Of a DNA stretch of 64,000 nt, positions 16,601-25,707 are shown one piece after another. This stretch comes from Arthrobacter sp. CJ23 (lineage in GTDB: Bacteria > Actinomycetota > Actinomycetes > Actinomycetales > Micrococcaceae): contig NZ_CP102950.1 in NCBI RefSeq assembly GCF_024741795.1, positions 2,852,001 to 2,916,000 on the forward strand. Reading direction: 5' to 3'. A model generated the notes under the pieces. That model ran no database searches. It saw only the letters and a list, made by a program, of their open reading frames with translations, and had not been told where the DNA came from. A program made the position numbers and the translations under genes. Numbering within the stretch: the first letter of the stretch is position 1; every line of letters starts with the position of its first letter.

Positions 16601-17926
16601 TTACTTGGCTGAGGTGATGTCGAAATCTGCGCCGAGGCCGGCCAGTTTGTCCGTGAAGCGCTCGTAGCCGCGGTTGATGATGTCGATGCCCGTCACGCGT
16701 GAGGTTCCGTTGGCGGCGAGGGCTGCGATGAGGTGGCTGAAGCCCCCGCGGAGGTCAGGGATGTCGATGTCCGTGCCGTGCAGCGGGGTGGGGCCGGAGA
16801 TGACGGCCGAGTGCAGGAAGTTCCGCTGACCGAAGCGGCACGGCACGCTGCCGAGGCACTCGCGGTGGACCTGGATGCTGGCGCCCATGCGGGTCAGCGC
16901 CTCCGTGAAGCCGAAGCGGTTTTCGTACACGGTTTCGTGCACGATCGAGACGCCTTCGGCCTGGGTCAGGGCGACCACCAGGGGCTGCTGCCAGTCGGTC
17001 ATGAAGCCGGGGTGCACATCGGTCTCGAGGACCAGCGGGCTCAGCTTGCCGCCGGGGTGGTAGAAGCGGATGCCGTCCTCGCGGATGTCCATGCCGCCGC
17101 CCACCTTGCGGTAGGTGTTCAGGAAGGTCATCATGTCGCGCTGCGAGGCACCCTCGACGAAGATGTCGCCGCGGGTCACCAGCGCCGCGGAGGCCCAGGA
17201 CGCCGACTCGTTGCGGTCGGACAATGCACGGTGGTCGTAGCCGCCCAGGTCCTTGACGCCTTCGATCCTGATGGTGCGGTCCGTCTGGACGCTGATGATG
17301 GCGCCCATCTTCTGCAGCACGGCGATGAGGTCGATGATTTCCGGCTCCGTGGCGGCACCGGAGAGCTCCGTGATGCCCTCGGCGCGCGTGGCGCTCAAGA
17401 GGACCTGCTCGGTGGCCCCGACGGACGGGTACGGCAGCGAGATCTTGGCGCCCTGCAGGCCGTGCGGGGCCGAAATGTGGATGCCCCCGGGGCGCTTCTC
17501 CACCACGGCCCCGAACTGGCGCAGCACGTTCAGGTGGTAATCGATGGGGCGGTCGCCGATCTTGCAGCCGCCGAGGTCCGGAATGAAGGCTTCGCCGATC
17601 GCGTGGATGAGCGGGCCGCAGAGCAGGATGGGGATGCGGGAGTCACCGGCGTGGGCGTCGATGGCTGTGCTGGAGGCCGTCTTGGCATCCTTCGGGTCCA
17701 GGGTCAGGTCTCCCGTGGCGGGGTCCTTCACAACGGTCACGCCGTGGAGCTGCAGGAGGCTGGTGACAACCTCCACGTCCTTGATTTCCGGCACATTCCG
17801 CAGCACGGAAGGCTCGCTGCCCAGCAGCGCCGCGACCATTGCTTTTGGTACAAGGTTCTTGGCACCGCGAACGGTTACGCGCCCGGTCAACGGGACGCCA
17901 CCGCGGATTGTCAGAACACTACTCAT
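16601..17926 (-). CDS. murA: UDP-N-acetylglucosamine 1-carboxyvinyltransferase (MurA family)
   Basis: First committed enzyme of peptidoglycan precursor synthesis (UDP-GlcNAc + PEP). The 441-residue protein has the EPSP-synthase-like repeats, VRGAKNLVPKAMVAALL at the N-terminus, and the mobile catalytic loop PDLGGCKIGDRPIDYHL. Cys121 occupies the active-site position targeted by fosfomycin, so the enzyme should be of the fosfomycin-sensitive type; mycobacterial MurA has Asp there. It is the first gene of the murA-plsC-gpsA-ddl operon. The 280-base region upstream has no recognisable gene. Confidence 0.93.
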   Translation of the reverse strand: MSSVLTIRGGVPLTGRVTVRGAKNLVPKAMVAALLGSEPSVLRNVPEIKDVEVVTSLLQLHGVTVVKDPATGDLTLDPKDAKTASSTAIDAHAGDSRIPILLCGPLIHAIGEAFIPDLGGCKIGDRPIDYHLNVLRQFGAVVEKRPGGIHISAPHGLQGAKISLPYPSVGATEQVLLSATRAEGITELSGAATEPEIIDLIAVLQKMGAIISVQTDRTIRIEGVKDLGGYDHRALSDRNESASWASAALVTRGDIFVEGASQRDMMTFLNTYRKVGGGMDIREDGIRFYHPGGKLSPLVLETDVHPGFMTDWQQPLVVALTQAEGVSIVHETVYENRFGFTEALTRMGASIQVHRECLGSVPCRFGQRNFLHSAVISGPTPLHGTDIDIPDLRGGFSHLIAALAANGTSRVTGIDIINRGYERFTDKLAGLGADFDITSAK

Positions 17927-18206
17927 CTATACCGGTTTCCTCACGAATACTCGCCCCCCATACTTACAAAGGCTCCAGCTAAGCATAGAAGCTCGCGGAA
18001 CTGATCCGAAATGACGGGGCTGCAGGGGTGGCGTTGCGGCCTGCGAGATCTGCATTCGGTGGGGACCGCGGCACCTGTTGCAATGGGCGCGACGGGTTCC
18101 TTTGCGGGTGCAGATTCCGCGCGGGGCACCGGCCGCAGGGCCCCGTTATCAACATACGACGACGGCGGGCTGGCGCGGCCGGGCTCTGCGGGCCGACCGT
18201 GGACCT

Positions 18207-18521
18207 ATGACTGCAGACACGACGTCCCTTGGCTGGTCCGATCCGCGATGGTCGGATTCAGGCTGGCGGGAGCCGAGCTGGTCAGACGCAAAGGGCTCGG
18301 ATGCAGGCCCGTCGGGTCCGGGCTTGGCGGAATCAAGTTGGGCCGAGACGACCGGCCAGGAACCGCGAGCCGCACTGTCCGCCCCGGACTGGATCGCGCC
18401 GCACAGCGACCCCGGTGATGACTATGGCGGCCGAACCGTAGCCAGGCAGGCCAGGCGCAAGGAACTGGTCCGGGTCCGGCGCGGCCTCTACCTGCCCCGG
18501 AAACGAAAATGCACCCAGTGA
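18207..18521 (+). pseudogene. Truncated AbiEi-antitoxin-like N-terminal fragment
   Basis: Short reading frame of 104 codons. The first 70 residues are low-complexity and rich in W, S and D (LGWSDPRWSDSGWREPSWSD). The end is RQARRKELVRVRRGLYLP, matching the winged-helix end of AbiEi-type antitoxin/regulator proteins in which a helix-turn-helix leads to (E)LVRxRRGxYxP. Intact relatives run on for 200 residues or more. Here the frame stops 9 residues later, inside the left arm of a palindromic element (18511-18568), so the rest of the gene appears to have been lost there. No AbiEii-like toxin is adjacent. It is probably non-functional. Confidence 0.5.
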
Positions 18522-18568
18522 GGACCAGGGCACCCCGTCAAACGGGGGCGATGTTCCTTACCGGGTGC
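18511..18568. repeat. Palindromic intergenic element, family B copy 1
   Basis: Outer arms GCACCCAGTGAGG and CCTTACCGGGTGC pair over 13 positions with one mismatch and one G-T wobble. An inner hairpin CCCCG-TCAAA-CGGGG lies within. It sits between the truncated AbiEi-like frame and the leuD stop. The ends (GCACCC and TTACCGGGTGC) match those of the perfect hairpin at 44849-44906, suggesting one family. By position it may also act as the leuCD terminator. Confidence 0.55.
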
Positions 18569-18597
18569 ACTTCTGAAGCCAAGCCCTGAAGGCGGCC

Positions 18598-19203
18598 CTA
18601 GCTCTGGGTCTTCGCGGGGAGCGTCAGCGGCTTGAACGAAGGGCGCGTAGCCTCGTAGGCGGTGATGTCTTCCTCGTGCTGCAGGGTCAGCCCGATGTCG
18701 TCCAGGCCTTCCAGGAGGCGCCAGCGGGTGTAGTCGTCGATCTCGAAGGGCGCCACCACGTTGCCGCATTCGACCGTCTTGGAGACCAGGTCAACCTTGA
18801 CTTCGGTGCCCGGAGCATTCTCCAGGACCTTCCAGATGAGCTCGATGTCGTCCTGGGCTACCTCGGCGGCGAGGAGGCCCTGCTTGCCGGAGTTGCCGCG
18901 GAAAATGTCCGCGAAGCGGGAGGACAGCACGGTCTTGAAGCCGTAGTCCTTCAGTGCCCAGACTGCGTGTTCACGCGAGGAGCCGGTGCCGAAATCAGGG
19001 CCGGCCACCAGCACGGAGCCGGACTTGAACGGTTCCTGGTTCAGGATGAAGGTTTCGTCCTTGCGCCAGGCAGCGAACAGGGCGTCTTCGAAGCCCGTGC
19101 GGGTGATTCGCTTGAGGTAGACGGCCGGGATGATCTGGTCCGTGTCCACGTTGCTCTGGCGCAGCGGGACGCCAATTCCGGTGTGGGTGGTGAATTTTTC
19201 CAT
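18598..19203 (-). CDS. leuD: 3-isopropylmalate dehydratase small subunit
   Basis: Swivelling-domain subunit of isopropylmalate isomerase in leucine synthesis, 201 residues. Visible motifs are the N-terminal [20 protein letters not shown] and the substrate-binding [17 protein letters not shown]. It starts 9 bases after leuC and forms an operon with it. A family B palindrome follows its stop. Confidence 0.97.
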   Translation of the reverse strand: MEKFTTHTGIGVPLRQSNVDTDQIIPAVYLKRITRTGFEDALFAAWRKDETFILNQEPFKSGSVLVAGPDFGTGSSREHAVWALKDYGFKTVLSSRFADIFRGNSGKQGLLAAEVAQDDIELIWKVLENAPGTEVKVDLVSKTVECGNVVAPFEIDDYTRWRLLEGLDDIGLTLQHEEDITAYEATRPSFKPLTLPAKTQS

Positions 19204-19212
19204 GGGATCCTC

Positions 19213-20661
19213 CTAGGCGGCGTCGGTCAGGGTGGCGGCGGGGGCGGGGTCCAGGTCCGACGGCGAGCTGAGCGTGCCGCGGACGGCAGTGGCAGCAGCG
19301 ACGACGGGTGAGACCAGGTGCGTACGGCCACCCTTGCCCTGACGGCCTTCAAAGTTGCGGTTCGAGGTGGAGGCGCAGCGCTCCCCCACGTCCAACTGGT
19401 CAGGGTTCATGCCCAGGCACATGGAGCAGCCGGCGAAGCGCCACTCGGCGCCGAAGTCCTTGAAGACCTTGTCCAGGCCCTCGGCCTCCGCTTCCAGGCG
19501 GACGCGGGCCGAGCCGGGTACCACCAGCATGCGGATGTTGGGGTCCTTGGTGCGGCCGCGGACGATGTCCGCCGCGGCGCGGAGGTCCTCCATGCGGGAG
19601 TTGGTGCATGAGCCCAGGAAGACCGTGTCCACGCGGATGTCCTTCATGGGCGTGCCCGCTTCGAGGCCCATGTACTGCAGGGCGCGCTCGGCGGCCGCCT
19701 TGGCGTTCTCGTCGCCGAAGTCCTCCGGGGAGGGAACCTTGGCGGACAGGGAAACGCCCTGGCCCGGGTTGGTGCCCCAGGTGACGAACGGCTCCAGGGT
19801 GTCCGCGTCGAGGTCGACTTCGAAGTCGAAGGTGGCGTCGGCGTCGGTGTGCAGGGTGTTCCAGTACTCGACGGCGGCGTCCCAGTCGGCGCCTTCCGGA
19901 GCGTGGGGGCGGCCGTACATGTAGTCGTACGTGGTCTGGTCCGGGGCCACCAGGCCGGCGCGCGCGCCTGCCTCGATGGACATGTTGCAGATGGTCATGC
20001 GGGCGTCCATGGACAGCGCGCGGATGGCCGAGCCGCGGTATTCCAGGACATAGCCCTGGCCGCCGCCCGTGCCGATCTTGGCGATGACGGCCAGGATAAT
20101 GTCCTTGGCGGTCACGCCGGGACGCAGCGTGCCTTCGACGTTGATGGCCATGGTCTTGAAGGGCTTGAGCGAGAGCGTCTGGGTGGCCATGACGTGCTCC
20201 ACCTCGGACGTGCCGATGCCCATCGCCAGGGCACCGAAGGCGCCGTGGGTGGAGGTGTGGGAGTCGCCGCAGACCACGGTCATGCCGGGCTGGGTCAGGC
20301 CCAGCTGCGGGCCGACGACGTGCACGATGCCCTGCTCGGCGTCGCCCAGGGAGTGCAGGCGGACGCCGAACTCCTTGCAGTTGTTGCGCAGGGTCTCGAT
20401 CTGGGTGCGGCTGGTGAGGTCCGCGATCGGCTTGTCGATCTCCAGCGTGGGGGTGTTGTGGTCCTCGGTGGCGATGGTGAGGTCCGGCCGGCGCAGCTGG
20501 CGGCCGGCCAGGCGCAGGCCCTCGAATGCCTGCGGGGACGTCACCTCGTGGACGAGGTGCAGGTCGATGAAGAGAAGGTCGGGCTGGGCATTGGCTCCTT
20601 CGCCTTCACCCTTGCGCACCACGTGTGCGTCCCAGACTTTCTCGGCCAGTGTCTTTCCCAC
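19213..20661 (-). CDS. leuC: 3-isopropylmalate dehydratase large subunit
   Basis: The 482-residue aconitase-family subunit carries the [4Fe-4S] cluster. The three cluster cysteines are in [13 protein letters not shown] and in [12 protein letters not shown], and [21 protein letters not shown] is the conserved core. Length is typical. The gene is divergent from an IclR-type regulator 113 bases away. The region between them holds a TCTCA-N5-TGAGA palindrome, as expected for LeuCD control by an LtbR/NdgR-type protein. Confidence 0.98.
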   Translation of the reverse strand: MGKTLAEKVWDAHVVRKGEGEGANAQPDLLFIDLHLVHEVTSPQAFEGLRLAGRQLRRPDLTIATEDHNTPTLEIDKPIADLTSRTQIETLRNNCKEFGVRLHSLGDAEQGIVHVVGPQLGLTQPGMTVVCGDSHTSTHGAFGALAMGIGTSEVEHVMATQTLSLKPFKTMAINVEGTLRPGVTAKDIILAVIAKIGTGGGQGYVLEYRGSAIRALSMDARMTICNMSIEAGARAGLVAPDQTTYDYMYGRPHAPEGADWDAAVEYWNTLHTDADATFDFEVDLDADTLEPFVTWGTNPGQGVSLSAKVPSPEDFGDENAKAAAERALQYMGLEAGTPMKDIRVDTVFLGSCTNSRMEDLRAAADIVRGRTKDPNIRMLVVPGSARVRLEAEAEGLDKVFKDFGAEWRFAGCSMCLGMNPDQLDVGERCASTSNRNFEGRQGKGGRTHLVSPVVAAATAVRGTLSSPSDLDPAPAATLTDAA

Positions 20662-20744
20662 GGCCTGCTCCCTTCACTGCGGTTGGATGTTCTGCCTCCA
20701 CTGAACCAGCACGGCCGTGGAATAGGCCAGCGAAACAACTTGCA

Positions 20745-20759
20745 TCTCAGATATTGAGA
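20745..20759. promoter_or_regulatory. Candidate operator between leuC and the IclR regulator
   Basis: The sequence TCTCAGATATTGAGA has perfect 5-bp arms and an AT-rich 5-base centre. It lies 16 bases upstream of the regulator ATG and 83 bases from the leuC start. The same arms and spacing occur upstream of ilvD (57726-57740, TCTCATATAATGAGA). The binding protein is inferred to be the adjacent IclR regulator. Confidence 0.6.
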
Positions 20760-20774
20760 CGGCAATATCATTAC

Positions 20775-21494
20775 ATGGACAATTCTAGTGGAGTCGGCGT
20801 CATCGATAAAGCGGCCCAGGTGCTCGATGCACTCGAAGCCGGGCCAACCACCCTGGCACAGCTGGTGGCAGCCACGGGCCTCGCCCGGCCCACCGTGCAC
20901 AGGCTTGCCCTGGCCTTGGTCCACCACCGCCTGGTCAGCCGCGACATCCAGGGCCGCTTCGTTCTGGGCAGCCGCCTGGTGGAGTTGGCCTCGGCCGCCG
21001 GCGAGGACCGCCTCATCGCCTCGGCAGGCCCCGTGCTCATCCAGCTGCGCGACGCCACCGGCGAGAGCGCCCAGATCTTCCGCCGCCAGGGCGACTGGCG
21101 CGTGTGCGTCGCCTCGGCCGAACGCCCCATCGGCCTGCGCGACACCATCCCGGTGGGCACCCAGCTGTCCATGAAGGCCGGCTCCGCCGCCCAGGTCCTC
21201 CTCGCCTGGGAAGACCACGACCGCCTCCTGGACGGCCTGCAGAACGCGCGCTTTACACCCACCGTGCTGGCAGGAGTACGACGCCGGGGCTGGGGCCAGA
21301 GCCTCGGCGAGCGCGAGCCAGGGGTCGCTTCCGTTTCGGCACCGGTGCGCGGTCCGTCCGGCCGCGTGATTGCCGCCGTCTCGATTTCCGGTCCCATCGA
21401 GCGCCTGACGCGCCAGCCGGGCCGGCTGCACGCCGAAGTAGTCTGCAACGCCGCCCGCGTGCTGACAGAAGCGCTCCGCAAGAACAACGACTAA
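20775..21494 (+). CDS. IclR-family transcriptional regulator, probable LtbR/NdgR-type regulator of leuCD
   Basis: The 239-residue protein starts at ATG 20775 (MDNSSGVGVIDKAAQVLDAL). It has an N-terminal winged helix-turn-helix (TLAQLVAATGLARPTVHRLA) and a C-terminal IclR effector domain (VGTQLSMKAGSAAQVLLAW, SVSAPVRGPSGRVIAAVSISG). IclR proteins divergent from leuCD are known in corynebacteria (LtbR) and streptomycetes (NdgR), where they control branched-chain amino acid genes. The same role is inferred here from position and from the shared palindrome upstream of ilvD. Confidence 0.9.
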   Translation: MDNSSGVGVIDKAAQVLDALEAGPTTLAQLVAATGLARPTVHRLALALVHHRLVSRDIQGRFVLGSRLVELASAAGEDRLIASAGPVLIQLRDATGESAQIFRRQGDWRVCVASAERPIGLRDTIPVGTQLSMKAGSAAQVLLAWEDHDRLLDGLQNARFTPTVLAGVRRRGWGQSLGEREPGVASVSAPVRGPSGRVIAAVSISGPIERLTRQPGRLHAEVVCNAARVLTEALRKNND

Positions 21495-21505
21495 GCGTCG
21501 GGCCC

Positions 21506-21577
21506 CCACCCCATCTAGGTAGCGCTAACTGTCGCATTGAAGTGTCAAAACGACAGTTGGCGCTACTCAGTTGGGTG
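21506..21577. repeat. Palindromic intergenic element, family A copy 1
   Basis: 72-base imperfect palindrome between the IclR gene and the DUF1697 gene. The inner arms GTAGCGCTAACTGTCG and CGACAGTTGGCGCTAC pair over 16 positions with one wobble. The outer part pairs with CAGTTGGGTG. Aligned without gaps to the reverse complement of 55820-55891, 52 of 72 bases match, and several differences are compensatory in the stem. Confidence 0.75.
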
Positions 21578-21603
21578 AAGAGCAGCCGTTGTAGGGTGGG
21601 CGC

Positions 21604-22155
21604 ATGGACAGCTACGCCGTATTCCTGCGCGGGATCAACGTGGGCGGGATCAACATCAAGATGGCCGATCTCAAGGACGCCCTGAAGGCGTATCCGTTCA
21701 CCGGCGTCAAGACGCTGCTGGCCAGCGGCAATGTGGTGCTGCGGAGCGAGCTTGCCGCCGCGGACGTGAAATCGCAGTTCGAGAAGTGCCTGCGCGATGC
21801 CTTCGGCTATGACGCCTGGGTGGTGGTGCTCAGCGGTTCCCGCGTGGCCGAGCTGGTGGACGCCTGCCCCTACCCCGCGGACGACAAGTCCACCCACAGT
21901 TACGTCACGCTCGCCTCGGACACCGCAATGCTGGATGAACTGTTCGACGCCGGCGAGGCCCTTGGCAGTGCTTCTGAAGGCGGTGTGGAGCAAGTCCGGC
22001 TTGGCCCCGAGGCGTCGGCGTGGCTCGCCCCTGCCGGGGGAACCCTGGACAGCCCGTTCAGCAAGCTCTCTTCCAAGACCCGCTACAAGGCCAGCACCAC
22101 CACGCGGAACCTCCGCACCATGATCAAGGTCCGGGACGCCGCCGCGGCGCTCTGA
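21604..22155 (+). CDS. DUF1697 family protein
   Basis: The 183-residue protein begins MDSYAVFLRGINVGGINIKMADLK and continues to LLASGNVVLRS, the signature of the DUF1697 family, which has no assigned activity. The C-terminal segment SSKTRYKASTTTRNLRTMIKV is also conserved in the family. It is a single gene preceded by a family A palindrome and followed by a tandem 17-base repeat that reaches into the end of the convergent GTPase gene. Confidence 0.9.
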   Translation: MDSYAVFLRGINVGGINIKMADLKDALKAYPFTGVKTLLASGNVVLRSELAAADVKSQFEKCLRDAFGYDAWVVVLSGSRVAELVDACPYPADDKSTHSYVTLASDTAMLDELFDAGEALGSASEGGVEQVRLGPEASAWLAPAGGTLDSPFSKLSSKTRYKASTTTRNLRTMIKVRDAAAAL

Positions 22156-22204
22156 GCACCTACTTCGCCCGAGCACCTACTTCGCCCGGGCAGCTACTTC
22201 GCCC
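22154..22204. repeat. Tandem 17-base repeat, three copies
   Basis: Three consecutive 17-base units, GAGCACCTACTTCGCCC twice and then GGGCAGCTACTTCGCCC. The third copy contains the stop codon and last codons of the GTPase gene (minus strand). The other two lie just after it and overlap the DUF1697 stop. It looks like local duplication of a gene end. Confidence 0.8.
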
Positions 22205-23813
22205 GGGCCGCCTTCAGCGCGGCGTTGAACGAGGCCAGCCGGCTGATCTCCAGCTCCACGGGCTCCACGATCCGGCTCTCGGCAACCCGGGCCACGGCAG
22301 CCCTGAGCCGCTTCCCCGCCTGCGCCGCACGCATCCTGGCCGCGGCGCCGGCAATCAGCCGCCCCACGATGGCCAGGACAATCCCCAGCAGCACTCCCCC
22401 GGCGATCATGAGCGTCGGCACCGGCCAGCCCTCCACGCGCGGCACCTCCGGCACTGGCATCTGCAGGTAGCCCAGCACGGCCAGGACGCCGAGCCAGCCG
22501 ACGCCGCCCAAGGCCAACAGCAGCGAGAGCCACTGCGCGGTGTTGAACACCGGCCACCACCACGAGCGCCTGCTTGCCCTGAGGTCCGTTCCGGCGATGG
22601 CCTGATCCAGGGCGTCGGGCAACTGGTCACGGCCATCCCGGGCGACGCCGCGGATGCTGGCCCGCCAGGGGCCCGGGGCGCCCTGCGAGGCCGAGTCGGC
22701 AAAGTCGCGAACGGCGGCATCCGTCCGGGCACGCTCGGGGGCTCCGGCCGGCGGCAATGAAGTCCGGTTGAGTTCGGCTTTCGTGTCGTCCCGGCCGAGG
22801 TTCAGGCGGCGCAGCGGATCCGGCCGGAAGCGCAGCAGCCAGCGCGTCAAAGGCCACCCCGTGCGGCGCACGGACTCCCGCTTGTAGGAGCGCCCCACGG
22901 CCTCGACCACCACGTGGACGTTGGCCGCCGTCGCGAGTTCCTTGGTGAGCCGCGCCTTCGCTGCGGAGCCGGCGCCGCTGGCGGCGCCCTCGCCCGAGGC
23001 ACTGCCGAGTTCCTCCGCGGCTTTGGCCACGTCGGCGGCCAGGCGCTGGGTGACGGCTTCGCGCTGCACCACCACGCGGCGGATGGCCGCCCGCACGGCA
23101 TCGACGCCGGTGCCTTCCAGGGCGGAGGCGCCCAGTACCTGAACCTGCCCCAGGCCGTCGCGGGCAAGGATGCCGCGCAGCGATTCCAGGACGGCCGCGG
23201 TGTCGCCCGCGGCGAGTTTGTCGATCTGGTTCAGCACCACCAGCGTCACGGCCCCGTGGGAGGCCAGGGGCCGGAGGAAGTCGTTGTGGACGGCGGCGTC
23301 GGCGTACTTCTGCGGGTCCAGGACCCAGACCAGGACGTCCACCATTCCCACCATGCGCTGGACGATCTGCCGGTTTTCGGCGCGCGTGGAATCGAAGTCG
23401 GGCAGGTCCAGCAGGATCAGGCCGGTGTCCTCGGCGGCGAGGCCGGGCACCTCGCCGAGGGCATGCCGCTGCCGCACCTCGAGCCAGTCCAACAGGGGCC
23501 CGCTGCCTTCGGATCCCCAGATGCCGGCAAGGGGCTCGGACGTGGTGGGCCGGCGGGCGGCAGCGGTGGCGATGTTGGTGACCGCGACCGCGTTGAACAG
23601 CGAGGACTTGCCACTGCCCGTGGCGCCAAAGAATCCCACCACGGTGTGCCCGGCGGACAGGGAACGCCGGGAGCTGGCCCGCTCCAGGACCCCGTACACC
23701 GAGTCGAGCGTGGTCTCCGGCAGGATGCCTTCTGCGAGTTCCCGGGCCGTGTTCAGCGCCTCGAGGCGGGCCTGCAGCGCGGAGGCCTCCTTGACCTGGC
23801 TGTGGCGGCTCAT
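22194..23813 (-). CDS. Dynamin-like membrane GTPase, partner 2
   Basis: The 539-residue protein has an N-terminal GTPase domain. P-loop is GFFGATGSGKSSLFNAV (about residues 59-75), switch/G2 threonines lie in RRPTTSEP, G3 is LDLPDFDS, and the G4-like motif is LNQIDKL. A helical middle follows, then two hydrophobic segments near residues 425-450 and 465-490 and a helical C-terminus. This resembles bacterial dynamin-like or YfjP-type GTPases that remodel membranes. Its start overlaps the stop of the upstream GTPase by 4 bases, so the pair is co-made. The cell process is not known from sequence. Confidence 0.75.
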   Translation of the reverse strand: MSRHSQVKEASALQARLEALNTARELAEGILPETTLDSVYGVLERASSRRSLSAGHTVVGFFGATGSGKSSLFNAVAVTNIATAAARRPTTSEPLAGIWGSEGSGPLLDWLEVRQRHALGEVPGLAAEDTGLILLDLPDFDSTRAENRQIVQRMVGMVDVLVWVLDPQKYADAAVHNDFLRPLASHGAVTLVVLNQIDKLAAGDTAAVLESLRGILARDGLGQVQVLGASALEGTGVDAVRAAIRRVVVQREAVTQRLAADVAKAAEELGSASGEGAASGAGSAAKARLTKELATAANVHVVVEAVGRSYKRESVRRTGWPLTRWLLRFRPDPLRRLNLGRDDTKAELNRTSLPPAGAPERARTDAAVRDFADSASQGAPGPWRASIRGVARDGRDQLPDALDQAIAGTDLRASRRSWWWPVFNTAQWLSLLLALGGVGWLGVLAVLGYLQMPVPEVPRVEGWPVPTLMIAGGVLLGIVLAIVGRLIAGAAARMRAAQAGKRLRAAVARVAESRIVEPVELEISRLASFNAALKAARAK

Positions 23814-25588
23814 GCGGATTCCGCCAGCCGCCGGAGAGCCAGTGCGTTGCGGGCGAGGGTCTCCGCGGACCCGGCGGCGTCATCGCTGAGCCGGGACAGG
23901 AACCTTGCCTTCTCGGCCTCCAGCAGGCTGCGGCACTGGGTTTGGAGGTCCTCCCTGGCTTGCCGGGCGAGTTTGCGCACGGCCTCTTCGCCGAAGACGG
24001 CTTCCAGCAGTTTCTGGCCGACGACGGCGGTGCCGCCTGCGATGCCTATCTCCAGGCCGGTGAGTCCCGCCGTCATCGAAAAGACCACGATCATCAGTGC
24101 TGCGCCCAGCCCGTTGACGCCGAACGACATCCAGCGGGCCTGGCTGCGCTTTCCCTGGCCCTGGATCCGGATCATGTTCATGAGCCCTTCCTGCCATCCG
24201 CGGATGGCCGCAGCGGCCCTTTGCTCGAATCCGGGGCTGGTGCCGGAGAGGTCGTCGCTGCCGAGCAGTTGGCGGCCGGCCAGGTCCGAGCGCCAGCGCC
24301 GGTCCACGTCCTCGGCGGCGTTGGCTGCCTCGTCGAGGATCACCGCCTGCAGTCCTGTCTCGATGGCGGTCTCGACCTTGACGGCCGGCGTCGGCTCGCC
24401 GCGGAAGAAGGCCCCGACCCTGTCGCGCAGGCGGCCGATGTTCTGTTCGAGCGCCCGGAAGAATTCGCCGGTACCCACGAAGTCCTGCCAGCGCGCCAGG
24501 ACTTCGCCGCGCAGCAGCGCACCGTCCTGGGTGGCAGCCACGATGCGTTCGAGGGCCTGCTGGTATTCCTCGTGGACGGCGGCGCGCAGCTGGCCCGAGG
24601 CTTGGCCCTGGGCCCTCGCGGCCTGCGATGCGGCCTCCACATGGCCGCTCAGGGCCTTCACGGCGCCGTTGAGCGTGCGCCGGGCGAGCTGGGCCCGTCC
24701 GGCGGCATCGGCGGCCAGTTCCTTGAGCCAGAGGCTTAGCGGTGCGACGGCGGCTACGGGCAGCATGCCGAACTCGTCCAGGGCCGCCTCGAGGACGGTG
24801 AAGAGCCGGGCGCCTCCCAGCCCCTCGCGCCCGAGCATCGCCGCGAGGTCGGCCGCGACCTCCTGTTCCGCGGCGGGCGGCACACGGTCCAGCACCACGG
24901 CCACGGTGATGTCGCGGGAGGCTGCGTCGAGCAGCAGCTTCCACGGGACAGCGTCGGCGTAGCGGTTTGCAGTGGTGACGAAGATCCAGAGGTCAGCGGC
25001 GGCCAGGAGCTGCCCGGCCAGGCGGCGGTTGTCGTCCGAGATGGAGTCGACGTCGGGGGCGTCCAGCAGGGCGATGCCGCCGGGAACGCCCTCGTGCCCC
25101 ACCAGGACCAGCGAGGTGGTGGCGGCGGCGTCGGGAGTCGCGCCTGCCTGGTTCGCAGGCACGGGGGCGGCCGTGACGGTCCCCTGGATGCGGCTGAGGC
25201 TCGGCAGGATCCGCTGGTCCTGGAACCATGCGGCGTCGGCGGGGTTGTGCAGCAGGATGGGTTGCCGGGTGGTGGGCCTGATGGCCCCGGCCCGGGTCAC
25301 CGGGTGCCCCACGAGCGCGTTGACGAGCGTGGACTTTCCAGCCCCGGTGGAACCGCCGACGACGGCCAGCAGAGGGGCGTCCAGGTTCCGGTACCGCGGA
25401 AGGATGTAGTCATCCAGTTGGGCGAGCGATTCACGGATCCGGCGCCGTGCCTCCTCGGCCTCGGGAAGTGCCAGCGGCAAGGAAGCTGTTGCCAATGCCC
25501 CGCGGGTGGCCTCAAGGAGCCCGACGGCGGCGGCCGGTCCCCGTCCCGGCTGGCTGTCTGCAGCCGGCGGCTGTTCGTTTGCGGTCAC
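23810..25588 (-). CDS. Dynamin-like membrane GTPase, partner 1
   Basis: About 592 residues. P-loop is VVGGSTGAGKSTLVNALVG, the G2-type threonines are in IRPTTRQP, and G3 is LLDAPDVDSISDDNR. A long helical region follows, then a hydrophobic pair (GLGAALMIVVFSMTAGLTG) and a C-terminal helical tail. No canonical NKxD is seen; VTTANRYADAVPW occupies that place. The start is set at GTG 25588. An ATG at 25639 with AAGGG upstream would add 17 residues, but that stretch is poor in GC3. Paired dynamins with overlapping genes are known in streptomycetes (DynA/DynB); kinship with those is inferred only. Confidence 0.72.
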   Translation of the reverse strand: MTANEQPPAADSQPGRGPAAAVGLLEATRGALATASLPLALPEAEEARRRIRESLAQLDDYILPRYRNLDAPLLAVVGGSTGAGKSTLVNALVGHPVTRAGAIRPTTRQPILLHNPADAAWFQDQRILPSLSRIQGTVTAAPVPANQAGATPDAAATTSLVLVGHEGVPGGIALLDAPDVDSISDDNRRLAGQLLAAADLWIFVTTANRYADAVPWKLLLDAASRDITVAVVLDRVPPAAEQEVAADLAAMLGREGLGGARLFTVLEAALDEFGMLPVAAVAPLSLWLKELAADAAGRAQLARRTLNGAVKALSGHVEAASQAARAQGQASGQLRAAVHEEYQQALERIVAATQDGALLRGEVLARWQDFVGTGEFFRALEQNIGRLRDRVGAFFRGEPTPAVKVETAIETGLQAVILDEAANAAEDVDRRWRSDLAGRQLLGSDDLSGTSPGFEQRAAAAIRGWQEGLMNMIRIQGQGKRSQARWMSFGVNGLGAALMIVVFSMTAGLTGLEIGIAGGTAVVGQKLLEAVFGEEAVRKLARQAREDLQTQCRSLLEAEKARFLSRLSDDAAGSAETLARNALALRRLAESA

Positions 25589-25671
25589 AGCATCATCATG
25601 CCAGCCCGCTACCGCTTCGAGGGTGAAGGCAAGTGGCATTCCTGCAACCCTTGCATTCCGGGCAAAAGAAA

Positions 25672-25700
25672 ATCCCCCGGAACCAGTGGTTCCGGGGGAT
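25672..25700 (-). terminator. Rho-independent terminator of tRNA-Glu
   Basis: Arms ATCCCCCGGAACC and GGTTCCGGGGGAT form a near-perfect stem with a tiny loop. On the minus strand the stem is followed by ATTTTCTTTT, which gives the U-run expected of an intrinsic terminator just after the tRNA-Glu gene. Confidence 0.85.
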
Positions 25701-25707
25701 TCATCTG

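Noticed and set aside
22154..22204. Possible CRISPR array
   Set aside because: The repeats are directly adjacent with no spacers, only three units exist, and no cas gene is present in the window.
22914..24962. Plus-strand open frame of about 680 codons opposite the GTPases
   Set aside because: Shadow of the two dynamin-like genes; it has no ribosome site and no domain.
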